Positions 26,891 to 37,254 of a DNA stretch of 64,000 nt are shown piece after piece. Positions within the stretch are counted from its first letter, which is position 1, and every line of letters begins with the position of its first letter. Made by a program: the position numbers and the translations under genes. The stretch lies in the NCBI GenBank assembly GCA_947502975.1, contig CANNBV010000002.1:186001-250000 (forward strand), written 5' to 3'. The stretch comes from an uncultured Flavobacteriaceae bacterium. Lineage in GTDB: Bacteria; Bacteroidota; Bacteroidia; Flavobacteriales; Flavobacteriaceae. A model generated the notes under the pieces. The model saw nothing but the letters and a program-made list of their open reading frames with translations. It was not told where the DNA came from and searched no databases.

Positions 26891-26982
26891 GGGCATTCCC
26901 CCGCAAAAAAGCGGGGTCGGGCTTTCACTACTCAATCCCTCCTGTGTCGGGGATTTCAAACATGCCGTTCAATCCCTAATGC
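26891..26982. repeat. dispersed intergenic repeat, family A, copy 2
   Basis: A 92-base element with the same order of blocks as the copy at 6316-6407: complementary ends (GCATT and AATGC), a CCCCGC/GCGGGG hairpin in the left part, GGTCGGGCTTTC, an ATCCC/GGGAT hairpin, and AATCCCTAA at the right end. Left and right ends differ from copy 1 in compensating fashion. It lies between the exosortase pair and the metal module. Confidence 0.72.
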
Positions 26983-27082
26983 ACTTATCCGCAAACATCA
27001 TTTTTTACACTAGCATTACTATTGTTTGTTAATCATTTGATAAATAAGAATGCGTAAAAAGCATTTTTTGTAATTTTGCACT

Positions 27083-27484
27083 ATGATGCAACAAATGCTA
27101 CATAAAATATTCTCTGTTAGTTTAGCACTTTTAGTGTTGTTTTCTACAGTATCTTTTACTGTAGAAAAGCATTATTGTGGTGATGTTTTAGTTGATGTTT
27201 CTATGTTTTCCGAAGCAGAAAATTGTGGAATGGAAGCCATGGAAAAACTTCAAAAAAAGTCATGTTGCAAAGATGAGGTTGATGTCATTGAAGGGCAAGA
27301 TGAATTAAAAATATCCTCTTTTGAGGATTTAGATTTTCAACAGCAGCAGTTTTTGGTTGCATACGCATATTGCTATAGCAATGGTTTCCAGAGTTTACCA
27401 AAAGAAATCATTCCTCATAAAGAGTATTCTCCCCCCAATTTGGTTTATGACATACAGGTTTTAGATCAAGTTTTTATCATTTGA
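27083..27484 (+). CDS. HYC_CC_PP family protein
   Basis: A 133-residue protein with an N-terminal signal/anchor helix (about 6-26) and the three motifs that name the family: HYCGDVLVD near residue 30, KKSCCKDE near 72, and YSPPNLVYD near 113. Such proteins are found in flavobacteria near heavy-metal-associated domains and TonB receptors, as here; the His/Cys pairs suggest metal binding in the periplasm, which is inference. Start could be any of three near-adjacent ATGs (27083, 27086, 27095). TAATTTTG just upstream resembles a Bacteroidota -7 element. Confidence 0.82.
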   Translation: MMQQMLHKIFSVSLALLVLFSTVSFTVEKHYCGDVLVDVSMFSEAENCGMEAMEKLQKKSCCKDEVDVIEGQDELKISSFEDLDFQQQQFLVAYAYCYSNGFQSLPKEIIPHKEYSPPNLVYDIQVLDQVFII

Positions 27485-27499
27485 TTTTTAGATAATTCT

Positions 27500-27574
27500 G
27501 TCATTCCTGCGAAGGCGGGAATCTCACCACTAGTTGGTGAAAACATCTTAGATTCCCGCCTTCGCGGGAATGAC
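27500..27574. repeat. REP-like inverted pair, family B
   Basis: Two arms, 27500-27524 and 27550-27574, are complementary over 25 bp with one G-T pair. Each arm alone also folds (ATTCCTGC-GAAG-GCGGGAAT), so this is two REP-like hairpins in opposite orientation, like the bacterial interspersed mosaic elements. The linker holds a small CACCA/TGGTG hairpin. It could also act as terminator between the HYC_CC_PP gene and the HMA gene. A decayed copy lies between groES and groEL. Confidence 0.85.
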
Positions 27575-27604
27575 AAGTGCATTTATTATCAAATTTAAAT
27601 CAAA

Positions 27605-28327
27605 ATGAAACACACATATACAGTTACAGGAATGACCTGTAATGGTTGTAGAACTTCTGTAGAAGATAAGCTAAACGCAATTCCAGAAGTAAAAAAAGCC
27701 TCAGTAAGTTTAGAGGCTGCCGAGGCCACTATCGAAATATCAAAACACATTTCAATAGAAAGATTACAACAGACATTACCTAATAAGTATTCCATTTCAG
27801 AAAAAAATAACTTTGTTTATTCATCAAATAGTAAGACAGCAGAAACATCTGAAATAAAACAATTATTTCCGTTGTTTTTAATTTTTGGTTATATCACAAT
27901 AGCTTCAATGTTGCTTAATAGGAGTCCATGGAACACTAATGACTTTATGCTAGATTTTATGGGGCTCTTTTATATTGTTTTTAGCTTTTTCAAACTTCTA
28001 GATTTAAAAGGGTTTCCAAAATCATTTAGAATGTATGATCCTTTGGCCAAAGTAGTGCCAGTTTATGCATGGATGTATCCATTTATAGAAGTTGTACTTG
28101 GACTACTGTTTTTAATGCGAATAGAGGTTTCGATAGCTTTAATCGTCACACTAGTTATTTTAGGTATAACAACTATTGGAGTAACGAAAACATTGTTAGA
28201 TAAAACATCAATTCAATGTGCATGTTTAGGAACTGCATTAAAGCTCCCTATGACCAAAGCCACATTTATCGAGAATAGTATTATGATAGTCATGGCAATT
28301 ATCATGTTAATTCAAATAAACAATTAA
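27605..28327 (+). CDS. HMA domain fused to MauE/DoxX-like membrane protein
   Basis: A 240-residue fusion. Residues 1-65 are a heavy-metal-associated domain with the ligand motif MTCNGC (Cys12, Cys15). Residues about 85-235 form four membrane helices of the MauE/DoxX type, with a Cys pair in IQCACLGTALKLP. The fusion suggests metal is passed between cytoplasmic and membrane sites. Translation continues into the TonB receptor gene with a one-base gap, so the two are coupled. The metal is not identifiable from sequence. Confidence 0.88.
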   Translation: MKHTYTVTGMTCNGCRTSVEDKLNAIPEVKKASVSLEAAEATIEISKHISIERLQQTLPNKYSISEKNNFVYSSNSKTAETSEIKQLFPLFLIFGYITIASMLLNRSPWNTNDFMLDFMGLFYIVFSFFKLLDLKGFPKSFRMYDPLAKVVPVYAWMYPFIEVVLGLLFLMRIEVSIALIVTLVILGITTIGVTKTLLDKTSIQCACLGTALKLPMTKATFIENSIMIVMAIIMLIQINN

Positions 28328-28328
28328 T

Positions 28329-30590
28329 ATGAGACGTGTAATATATATAATAGTTATGCTTCCAGTTATCTGCTTTTCTCAAGACAAGATAAGCGGAATG
28401 GTCATGGAAGCAAATGATAAGGATCAACATATAGGTTTAGCGGGCGCCAACGTATTTTGGTTGAATACCGAAGTTGGAACCGTAACGGATATTGATGGGA
28501 ATTTTACAATTTCATATAAACCATCTTATAAAAAACTTATTATTAGCTATGTTGGCTTTAAAACAGATACACTCACCATTGATGCGCCAAAATTTATACA
28601 CCACTGGCTAAAGCCTACAGACAATTTGGATGAGGTAGTTGTCACTTCAAGAAAGCAAGCTACAGCAAAATCGTATTTAAAATCTCAAAATGTGATTATA
28701 GTAAGCAGTGATGAGTTACTAAAAGCAGCCTGCTGTAATCTATCTGAAAGTTTTGAAACTAACCCATCTATTGATGTTAATTTTGCTGATGCTATTTCAG
28801 GAACACGACAAATTAAAATGTTAGGATTAACTAGTCCATATATTTTGATAGCCACCGAAAATGTTCCGTCTATTCGTGGTGCATCGCAAGCTTATGGGTT
28901 AAGTTTTATTCCTGGTACTTGGGTTGAAAGTATCCAAATTACCAAAGGAGCAGGAAGTGTTGTGAATGGTTTTGAAAGTATTGCAGGGCAAATAAATACA
29001 GAGTTGGTTAAACCCTCAAAAGATGATAAATTATTTGTGAATTTATATGGTGCGACCAGTGAACGTTTAGAATTAAATACACATATTAATACAAAAGTTG
29101 GTGATAAGTGGCACACAGGTTTCTATATCCATGGAAATACACATCAAAAAAAGCATGATGTAAATGATGATGGATTTTTAGATATGCCTTTGTTTAATCA
29201 GATTAATTTAATGAATCGTTGGCAATACACAGATACACGGAAAGGCTTTGTGAGTTTTATTAATTTGAAGTTTCTGAATGATGAAAAGCAAACGGGTGAA
29301 TTAGATTTTAATCCAGATACTGATAAATTAACCGCGAATGAACCTGTACTGAGCGGAGACGAAGTATGGGGAAGTGAAATAGATACTAAACGTTATGAAG
29401 TCTCTGCAAAGTTTGGATATGTAAATCCAGAAGTGCCTTGGCAAAGTCTTGGTGTACAGACCGCTTTTAGTAGTCATAAGCAAGAGTCTTATTTTGGATT
29501 GAATGTTTATGATATTCAGCATAATAGTTTGTATGCCAATGCCATTTACAATTCAATTATTAGTGATTCCAGGCATAAAATAAAAACAGGTATAAGTTAT
29601 ACTTACGATCATTACGATGAATTGGTAAATACTACAGACTACGAAAGAACAGAAAACTCTATAGGGGGATTCTTTGAGTACAGCTATGATAATTTGGAAT
29701 TGTTGAATCTTACGGCTGGTATTCGCATAGATCGTCATAATTTATTAGGTACGTTTATTACACCACGTTTACACCTTAGATATTCGCCATGGAGTAAGTC
29801 TGCCTTTAGAGCATCTTTTGGGAGAGGGAAACGAAGTGCCAATATTTTTACAGAAAATCAACAGTTGTTTGCAACATCTCGACAAATAAATGTGATGAAT
29901 TCTGGAGGTAATATTTATGGTTTAGATCCAGAAATTGCATGGAATTATGGACTGTCTTATTTACAAGGATTTAATCTCTTTGGAAGAAAAGCAGATATCA
30001 CTTTCGATTTTTACAAAACAGATTTCACAAACCAAGTTGTGGTAGATTGGGAAAACCCTCAAGACATCAATTTTTATAATCTTGAAGGCAAAAGTTTTGC
30101 TAATAGTTTCCAGGTTGAATTAAATTATAATGCTTTTGAAGGTTTTGATTTAAGAACTGCATATAAGTATTATGACGTACAAACCGATTATACTTCTGGT
30201 AGATTAGAGCGTCCGCTAACACCAAAGCATCGCATTTTTGCTAATGCAGGTTATGAAACAGAACTAAAAGAAAATGGAAAACAATGGAAGTTTGATGCTA
30301 CGTTTAACTGGTTGAGTGATCAACGTTATGCCTCAACTTTAGGCAATCCATCGCAATACCAATTACCAGAGCGTACACCCACGATAGCAACGTTGAATGC
30401 GCAAATCACAAAAGTGTTTTCTCCAAAATTTGAAGTATATTTAGGAGGCGAAAACATTACCAATGTAAGACAGCCAAATCCTATTTTAGGAGCAGATGAT
30501 CCGTTTGGTGCGAATTTTGATTCTACGTTTGTGTACGGCCCAATTTTTGGGAGTATGTATTATACAGGATTACGATATAGAATAAAATAA
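28329..30590 (+). CDS. TonB-dependent receptor, probable metal uptake
   Basis: A 753-residue outer-membrane receptor: signal peptide (about 1-18), a carboxypeptidase-regulatory-like domain (about 20-100, GLAGANVFWLNTEVGTVTDIDG), a plug domain (about 115-220) and a beta barrel ending MYYTGLRYRIK. The plug carries a Cys pair (KAACCNLSESFETNPS), usual for the subgroup linked to HMA proteins. Being sandwiched between two HMA-domain genes, it probably imports a metal complex, though export control cannot be excluded. Last codon is 8 bases before a small repeat that leads into the next gene. Confidence 0.9.
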   Translation: MRRVIYIIVMLPVICFSQDKISGMVMEANDKDQHIGLAGANVFWLNTEVGTVTDIDGNFTISYKPSYKKLIISYVGFKTDTLTIDAPKFIHHWLKPTDNLDEVVVTSRKQATAKSYLKSQNVIIVSSDELLKAACCNLSESFETNPSIDVNFADAISGTRQIKMLGLTSPYILIATENVPSIRGASQAYGLSFIPGTWVESIQITKGAGSVVNGFESIAGQINTELVKPSKDDKLFVNLYGATSERLELNTHINTKVGDKWHTGFYIHGNTHQKKHDVNDDGFLDMPLFNQINLMNRWQYTDTRKGFVSFINLKFLNDEKQTGELDFNPDTDKLTANEPVLSGDEVWGSEIDTKRYEVSAKFGYVNPEVPWQSLGVQTAFSSHKQESYFGLNVYDIQHNSLYANAIYNSIISDSRHKIKTGISYTYDHYDELVNTTDYERTENSIGGFFEYSYDNLELLNLTAGIRIDRHNLLGTFITPRLHLRYSPWSKSAFRASFGRGKRSANIFTENQQLFATSRQINVMNSGGNIYGLDPEIAWNYGLSYLQGFNLFGRKADITFDFYKTDFTNQVVVDWENPQDINFYNLEGKSFANSFQVELNYNAFEGFDLRTAYKYYDVQTDYTSGRLERPLTPKHRIFANAGYETELKENGKQWKFDATFNWLSDQRYASTLGNPSQYQLPERTPTIATLNAQITKVFSPKFEVYLGGENITNVRQPNPILGADDPFGANFDSTFVYGPIFGSMYYTGLRYRIK

Positions 30591-30594
30591 CAAT

Positions 30595-30621
30595 GTCATG
30601 CTGAGCGCAGTCGAAGCATCT
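30595..30621. repeat. short hairpin repeat, family C
   Basis: The 27-base unit begins GTCATGCTGAGCGCAGTCGA and ends AGCATCT; ATGCT and AGCAT form a small stem. This unit is, from memory, a very common intergenic repeat in Bacteroidota. An in-frame ATG inside it is not the start of the next gene. Confidence 0.65.
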
Positions 30622-30639
30622 CAAATAAAAATAGAAAAA

Positions 30640-31005
30640 ATGAAAAATATAATCATAGTAACATTATTATTAATAGGAACAACAACTTTCGCACAAAACA
30701 AAAACGCCAAAGCTTCTATGGAAGTAGATGGTATTTGCGGTATGTGTAAAGCCAGAATTGAAAAAGCATGTTTAAATACCAAAGGTGTAAAATTTGCACA
30801 ATGGAATATTGATACTCACGAGTTAAAGCTCATTTTTGATGAACGTAAAACAGATACAAAAACCATTAAAACGCAAGTGTTGGCAGCTGGGCATGACGTT
30901 AAAGAAGAAAAAGCAACCGATGAAGCCTATGCAAAAGTACATGCCTGTTGTAAGTATCGTGATGAAGATGTAAAAGGTGCGCATGAAGAAAAGGACAAAT
31001 CTTAA
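30640..31005 (+). CDS. periplasmic heavy-metal-associated (HMA) protein
   Basis: A 121-residue exported protein: signal peptide MKNIIIVTLLLIGTTTFAQ, then an HMA domain with GICGMCKARIEKAC (Cys33, Cys36, Cys44) and a C-terminal HACCKYRDED motif with a further Cys pair, followed by a charged tail. The start is set at 30640; an upstream in-frame ATG at 30598 belongs to a repeat unit and would spoil the signal peptide. It probably carries metal delivered by the TonB receptor in the periplasm to the HMA-MauE membrane protein, an inference from the operon. Confidence 0.87.
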   Translation: MKNIIIVTLLLIGTTTFAQNKNAKASMEVDGICGMCKARIEKACLNTKGVKFAQWNIDTHELKLIFDERKTDTKTIKTQVLAAGHDVKEEKATDEAYAKVHACCKYRDEDVKGAHEEKDKS

Positions 31006-31024
31006 TTAGTCTCTTTAGCTAGTA

Positions 31025-31375
31025 ATGCCTAAAACTCAATATCGTATTTATGTTATAGAATTGAAGAAGCGTGTTTTTACAGAAAACACTAAATTTCGAT
31101 TGGCTAATCCGCAGTTTAATGGTGTGTTAGAATGCTTGTATGTAGGTATGACAAGTAAAACACCTAAAGAACGATTTATTCAACATAAATCGGGTTACAG
31201 AACTAAGAGAGGCTATAAAATATCTTCAAATATTGTTGAGAAATATGGTTCTTATTTAAGACCAAGTTTGTATAATCATATAGACCCTATATATTCAAGG
31301 CAAGAAGCATTAAAAATGGAAGAAATATTATCTTTGGAATTGCGAAAGAAAGGCTATGCGGTTTGGTTTAATTAA
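31025..31375 (+). CDS. GIY-YIG-like domain protein
   Basis: A 116-residue protein resembling a degenerate GIY-YIG nuclease module: YRIYVIELKK for the first strand, LYVGMTSKTPKERFIQHKSG for the YVG/T-x-x-x-R/H core, and MEEILSLELRKKGYAVW at the end. The first motif is IYV instead of GIY. Family members cut DNA; whether this one does is unclear. No signal peptide. It follows the metal module by 19 bases and precedes a DUF2200 gene, but functional linkage is not evident. Confidence 0.65.
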   Translation: MPKTQYRIYVIELKKRVFTENTKFRLANPQFNGVLECLYVGMTSKTPKERFIQHKSGYRTKRGYKISSNIVEKYGSYLRPSLYNHIDPIYSRQEALKMEEILSLELRKKGYAVWFN

Positions 31376-31394
31376 TTTGAAATATACTTAAATC

Positions 31395-31760
31395 ATGAAA
31401 ACAACACCAGAACACAACGAACGTGTGAGGACTATGAAATTTTTTTCAGTGTATCCACACTATGTTACAAAAGTCGAAAAGAAAGGAAGAACCAAAGCAG
31501 AATTGCATACGGTAATTACATGGTTAACAGGTTATGATGATGCAAAAATTCAAGAAATGATAGACCGAAAAGTAACCTTTGAAGAATTTTTTAATGAAGC
31601 CGAAGTCAATCCAAATGCAGAAGAAATAAAAGGTGTTATTTGTGGGTATCGCATTGAGGAAATTGACAACCTCTTGACAAAACAATGTAGATATCTGGAC
31701 AAGTTGGTAGATGAATTGGCAAAAGGAAGAAAAATGGAGAAGATTTTGCGGTCGAGTTAA
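31395..31760 (+). CDS. DUF2200 domain-containing protein
   Basis: A 121-residue cytoplasmic protein matching the DUF2200 family over its length ([54 protein letters not shown]). The function of the family is unknown. It ends the plus-strand run that started with the metal module, facing a convergent minus-strand lipoprotein gene with a hairpin between. Confidence 0.85.
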   Translation: MKTTPEHNERVRTMKFFSVYPHYVTKVEKKGRTKAELHTVITWLTGYDDAKIQEMIDRKVTFEEFFNEAEVNPNAEEIKGVICGYRIEEIDNLLTKQCRYLDKLVDELAKGRKMEKILRSS

Positions 31761-31835
31761 TTTAAAAATGATATAGTCTTGTCACCTGTGCTGGTTAAAC
31801 TTCACTTGGTCTAAACGATATTATATATTTTAGAA

Positions 31836-31864
31836 AAAGGAGAGGGCTAGTTTCCCTCTCCTTT
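31836..31864 (-). terminator. terminator between convergent genes
   Basis: An 11-bp perfect stem (31836-31846 with 31854-31864) with a 7-base loop. Read leftward it is followed by T-rich sequence, so it best fits the minus-strand lipoprotein gene; read rightward the T run is only three bases. Confidence 0.75.
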
Positions 31865-31889
31865 AAAATATTGTCGAGTTATTCATAGG

Positions 31890-32276
31890 CTAACTTTTAT
31901 TATAAACAAATATTTTACCATTTAGCATAGATCTCATTGAAAGGACACCACCTGGTCTACTATCAGCGCCATAGAGTTCGTAGCAATATTCATCGTTGTC
32001 TTCCCAATCAACTGCTTTTAAAAACCATGAATTAACATCTTCCTCATTTCCGCATTTATCTGTTATAGAATAATTAAAAACACTTGTAGGTTCGCCATTA
32101 TAATAGCTTGTATAAGTTCCATCTGTCTTGAAAACTAATTTAACCTTGTTGTCATCTTCAGCAACCCATATCCCTATAATCTCAGTAGCTATATTTTCTT
32201 GTCGCTCTTGTGCCTTGCAACTAAATGTTAATCCTAAAAATAGGGCTAATAATGCTATATTTATGTTATTTTTCAT
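31890..32276 (-). CDS. hypothetical lipoprotein, lipocalin-like
   Basis: About 128 residues, starting at MKNNINIALLALFLGL with lipobox TFSC (Cys20). The body (IIGIWVAEDDNKVKLVFKTDG, TYTSYYNG) has the W-x-x-x-D/G pattern of small lipocalin-like or META-type proteins of flavobacteria. An in-frame start 15 bases upstream would lengthen the n-region for no reason. Function unknown. Confidence 0.65.
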   Translation of the reverse strand: MKNNINIALLALFLGLTFSCKAQERQENIATEIIGIWVAEDDNKVKLVFKTDGTYTSYYNGEPTSVFNYSITDKCGNEEDVNSWFLKAVDWEDNDEYCYELYGADSRPGGVLSMRSMLNGKIFVYNKS

Positions 32277-32306
32277 CTTACAAATAATCAATGAAGTTTA
32301 TAAGTG

Positions 32307-32792
32307 TTATTCTAGCGATAATTCAAAATACCTAACTTCTTTTATTGTAATATCTCTATTATACTTTTCAGATTTATCAATTAGAAAAATGGTTTTAGCA
32401 TTTTTTATTAGCTTAGTAAATTCTATAAACCCTATTTTTTTAATAAACTTATTAGTTATTAGAATCTGTTTGTTTTTTCTTAAGAAACTTTTATTTACTC
32501 TGAAATATGGAGTAGGTTTCATAGTAATTTCTTCATCAAAATCATAATAATGTGAATACACTAAAGTTAGCTTATTTTCACTAGCGGGTAAGCTATTGTC
32601 ATGTGATGCAAAGAAATCGTAAAAAATACTAGGCCTTTTATTTTCAAACTTTTGTGAAATAGCTTTGGATTGAAAGTCTCCATTTATTCCATTATGAATT
32701 ATAAATAAGACATCTGTCTTTTGTAATTTTTCTAAATCTTGAGCAAAAAGATTGAAAGAAAAAAACAAAAATACGATTAATACTACTTTCAT
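32307..32792 (-). CDS. hypothetical exported protein
   Basis: A 161-residue protein with a clear signal peptide (MKVVLIVFLFFSFNLFAQ). No family recognised. The rest is lysine- and phenylalanine-rich without cysteine. It sits 12 bases downstream of the large HExxH lipoprotein gene on the same strand and is probably co-transcribed with it, suggesting a related, unknown periplasmic function. Confidence 0.55.
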   Translation of the reverse strand: MKVVLIVFLFFSFNLFAQDLEKLQKTDVLFIIHNGINGDFQSKAISQKFENKRPSIFYDFFASHDNSLPASENKLTLVYSHYYDFDEEITMKPTPYFRVNKSFLRKNKQILITNKFIKKIGFIEFTKLIKNAKTIFLIDKSEKYNRDITIKEVRYFELSLE

Positions 32793-32803
32793 AATTTATA
32801 TAT

Positions 32804-34576
32804 TTAGTCATTACAGTCTTTACTGAAGCCATTTGTGCCCACACTACTATATTTCATGAAATTTTTGTGTTTTGGAGATGTTTCAGGAAGCATTTCAAAT
32901 TGAAAAGCATCACTATTCTGCAACCCAGCTATACTAAAATATTTATAGAAATCATCCCAATTCCAAGGTTTTTCTGAACCAGAAGGATTACTCTCATCAA
33001 TAAATGTATAATCAGTTTCAGCAACTCGTTGGTGATTTAACGGCACAAGATCATCTTTTATATCTTTAAGTATTTCTGACATAGTAGGAATCATATGATC
33101 AAACATGAATTCATGCTGTTCCTGTCTAGGACAACCTGTTTCATAATATGAATTCAATAACTCTGCCAAACTTTTATCATTGGAAATATTTAAGATTTCA
33201 TTGATAGGTGTTCCTTGATTACAATCGAGATGTTTTAAATGCAAATACGCGTGAATTGACTCATGTAAAATAGTTCTAGCCAAAGATATAGCACTAACAG
33301 ATCCCATTTTACTTTTGTTAATTTTAATAGTAACATTTAATTCCGCTAAAGTACCATCTGGATTGAGTTTAGCTTTTGCTCCAGCATTGCCATGAGGCTC
33401 AGTAGTAGAAGGAGGAGTAGTGGCGATATTATCTACAATTTCAAACTTAACGTTTATATTTTCATTCTCACCAAAAGTATCTAAAAATAAAGTCTTAAAT
33501 TTAGGTGATTCAGTAAGCTTATTGTAAACACATATAAATCTCTCGTTTAGCGCAACACTAGATGTATCAATATTATTACAACCTGTAGGGTAAAAATCAC
33601 TTAAGTCAACCTTAAAGGGAGATTTGATACTGTAACCTTCATTTAGAGTTAAATTTAGGGCATTACAATCATCATCTATTGGAGTTGTTAATGAAGTGTT
33701 AGAAATATCAATATTTGAATCGCCAGTTCCTGATGAACCACCACTTGTATTTCCATCTGTACCACTACCAGTACTACCACTTCCAATCGGTTCACATTCA
33801 TAAACGACAGTCGTTTCTAAACTAGGCCATCTTGGAGCCATTGAACTGCAACCAATACAAGTTCCGTTCAAAAGTTGATTCCAACTATGCCCACAACCAC
33901 AGGGGGTTTCAATCGCTATAGTAGTAGTGGTTACCCATCCATCACAATCTGTTGGATATGTTGTACTTGTGCCTCCGCCTCCACCAGAGCCACCACTTGA
34001 CGCACTGCCTCCTTCATTTCCTAAATCTTCAGGACCTATCGGTTCTGCTAAATCATCTATTCTTTTTGTAGCAATGCTTGAGCTTATCCCACTTTTAGAT
34101 GCTAAACTTCCTTTAGCCGATTTATGTTTATCAAAGTTTTTGTATTGTGTCACAAACATACTTGTTATACCATCTACTTCTTCAAAGGTAATATTATAAA
34201 ATGTACTTGGTTCGCCATCTATAGATGCAATCCGCATGGTATACGATGTATAACTTCCCCGTGTAATTTTTTTAATCACACTTGTATCAATAGCTATAAT
34301 TGACTTGCCTGTTGAAGTTTTACTTTGAGTATTACCTTCTGACTGTATTGAGCGCACAGCATTATCTATATTATAATTATGTCTTAATTTCTTTAAGGTG
34401 TTGTCTTCTTCAGAAAAAGAGGTTGTGGTAATAATGAAACCTTGGTGTACATTTTTTGGTAAGTCGTACAAGACTTCTTCTTCCGAGATGGTACTCTTTT
34501 CGCAGTTGTTGAGGATTACCGAAACCCCAAAACATAAAACCCCTAACTTTATTAGGGTTTTGATTTTTTTGTTCAT
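32804..34576 (-). CDS. large lipoprotein with HExxH-type motif
   Basis: A 590-residue protein I cannot assign to a family. Lipobox LNNC gives Cys25. Residues 26-185 form a first domain. A Gly/Ser-rich linker (about 186-205) leads to a Cys-rich segment (211-262, with PCGCGH and CIGC), then a second Gly/Ser/Thr linker (264-286) and a C-terminal domain (about 300-590) with HESIH at 438-442 inside ARTILHESIHAYLHLKH and a later EQHEFMFDH (486-494). The arrangement suggests a surface-exposed metallopeptidase tethered on flexible linkers; activity is inference. No type IX C-terminal sorting domain is apparent. Confidence 0.6.
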   Translation of the reverse strand: MNKKIKTLIKLGVLCFGVSVILNNCEKSTISEEEVLYDLPKNVHQGFIITTTSFSEEDNTLKKLRHNYNIDNAVRSIQSEGNTQSKTSTGKSIIAIDTSVIKKITRGSYTSYTMRIASIDGEPSTFYNITFEEVDGITSMFVTQYKNFDKHKSAKGSLASKSGISSSIATKRIDDLAEPIGPEDLGNEGGSASSGGSGGGGGTSTTYPTDCDGWVTTTTIAIETPCGCGHSWNQLLNGTCIGCSSMAPRWPSLETTVVYECEPIGSGSTGSGTDGNTSGGSSGTGDSNIDISNTSLTTPIDDDCNALNLTLNEGYSIKSPFKVDLSDFYPTGCNNIDTSSVALNERFICVYNKLTESPKFKTLFLDTFGENENINVKFEIVDNIATTPPSTTEPHGNAGAKAKLNPDGTLAELNVTIKINKSKMGSVSAISLARTILHESIHAYLHLKHLDCNQGTPINEILNISNDKSLAELLNSYYETGCPRQEQHEFMFDHMIPTMSEILKDIKDDLVPLNHQRVAETDYTFIDESNPSGSEKPWNWDDFYKYFSIAGLQNSDAFQFEMLPETSPKHKNFMKYSSVGTNGFSKDCND

Positions 34577-34816
34577 AGTTCGTTGCTCTTAGATTAATTT
34601 AAATGAGGTTTAAATTTTATCCTTTGGGGTGTACAACTACTCAAACATACAAAATAATATTCTATTTTCTTACATTAAACAAAATAAAATATAATTAAAC
34701 TATGAGAAATATATTACAGAGTTAAACAAGAAATACTCTTTGAAAGACTGTTATTCAGAAATTTAGAGTTGCATTAGTTTTAAAAAAGAAAGTTTGATTT
34801 TATACCCGAATTAAAA

Positions 34817-35470
34817 CTAATCTAATTTATATGAAATTAATTTTATCAAACTATCACAACTTTTAATGCCACGTTCACTAGCTTGTTTTTTAAATCCAAA
34901 TGAACCAATCATGCTTTGTAGAATATTCTTTAGAAGTTTTTCATCTTTAAACCCCAGCTCTCCTTGTCTCATAGCATCATAATCCATGTTGTGAATAAAG
35001 TAATCACCAACATACTTCCTATGAATAATTTCCTGACGCTCATAATCTTTTAAAATTATTTTATAGTCAGAATAATGTGTTTCTATAGCGGTTTTAAGTT
35101 CAAAATCATTTATCAAACTAAAATCACCTGAATTAATCATAGATTGATAAGTAATATCTTTTGGATTAAAATTAGTCAATTGCATAACACTAAAAATTTG
35201 GCGAATACCTTTTTTCTTGTTTAAGTCTTCCTCATTAAATAATGGAATCACCTTTTGAAGAGTTCCCATTTTCCTACCAACTTCTTTTAAGTTAGCTTCA
35301 AGATTAGCTTTGTCAATTTTCAAGTCATTTTTTATACTATTAAGGTATTTTAATCTTAAGCTGTCATTTTTAGATGTTTCCGCACACTTATTCATACTAA
35401 ATGCAATTGAAATACCAATAATTACAATTAATACTTCTCCTAAAGCATATTGCCAGTTTATTTTTTTCAT
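34817..35470 (-). CDS. DUF6090-like membrane protein
   Basis: About 217 residues, starting at MKKINWQYALGE; the open frame extends further upstream into the groEL terminator and is not used. One N-terminal membrane helix (GEVLIVIIGISIAFS, the family hallmark) is followed by a helical, probably periplasmic domain with a conserved QSMINSGDFSLI-like block. The family is widespread in Bacteroidota and unassigned. A 240-base AT-rich gap separates it from the upstream-numbered lipoprotein gene; nothing is seen there. Confidence 0.7.
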   Translation of the reverse strand: MKKINWQYALGEVLIVIIGISIAFSMNKCAETSKNDSLRLKYLNSIKNDLKIDKANLEANLKEVGRKMGTLQKVIPLFNEEDLNKKKGIRQIFSVMQLTNFNPKDITYQSMINSGDFSLINDFELKTAIETHYSDYKIILKDYERQEIIHRKYVGDYFIHNMDYDAMRQGELGFKDEKLLKNILQSMIGSFGFKKQASERGIKSCDSLIKLISYKLD

Positions 35471-35514
35471 AATTAAAAGTTGATTTCTAAAGCTATAAAA
35501 TATTATTGAATAAA

Positions 35515-35543
35515 AAAACGCTTCCATAATATGGAAGCGTTTT
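35515..35543 (-). terminator. groESL terminator
   Basis: A 13-bp stem (35515-35527 with 35531-35543) with a 3-base loop, located 65 bases beyond the groEL stop. Read leftward it continues into a T run (TTTTTTTA). Confidence 0.85.
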
Positions 35544-35607
35544 CTAAATATTTATGTTCACTCTATATATACATAAGAGTGAGATATTTATCAATGGCGA
35601 TTCGCCA

Positions 35608-37245
<1,638 letters not shown>

Positions 37246-37254
37246 TTATTTTTT

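Noticed and set aside
33900-34020. Direct repeats in the Gly/Ser region of the large lipoprotein gene as a CRISPR or tandem array
   Set aside because: Low-complexity linker codons with no fixed unit length or spacers. No CRISPR-like array is found anywhere in the window.
33927-34199. Pro-rich frame antisense to the large lipoprotein gene
   Set aside because: The proline run is the mirror of the Gly/Ser linker codons.
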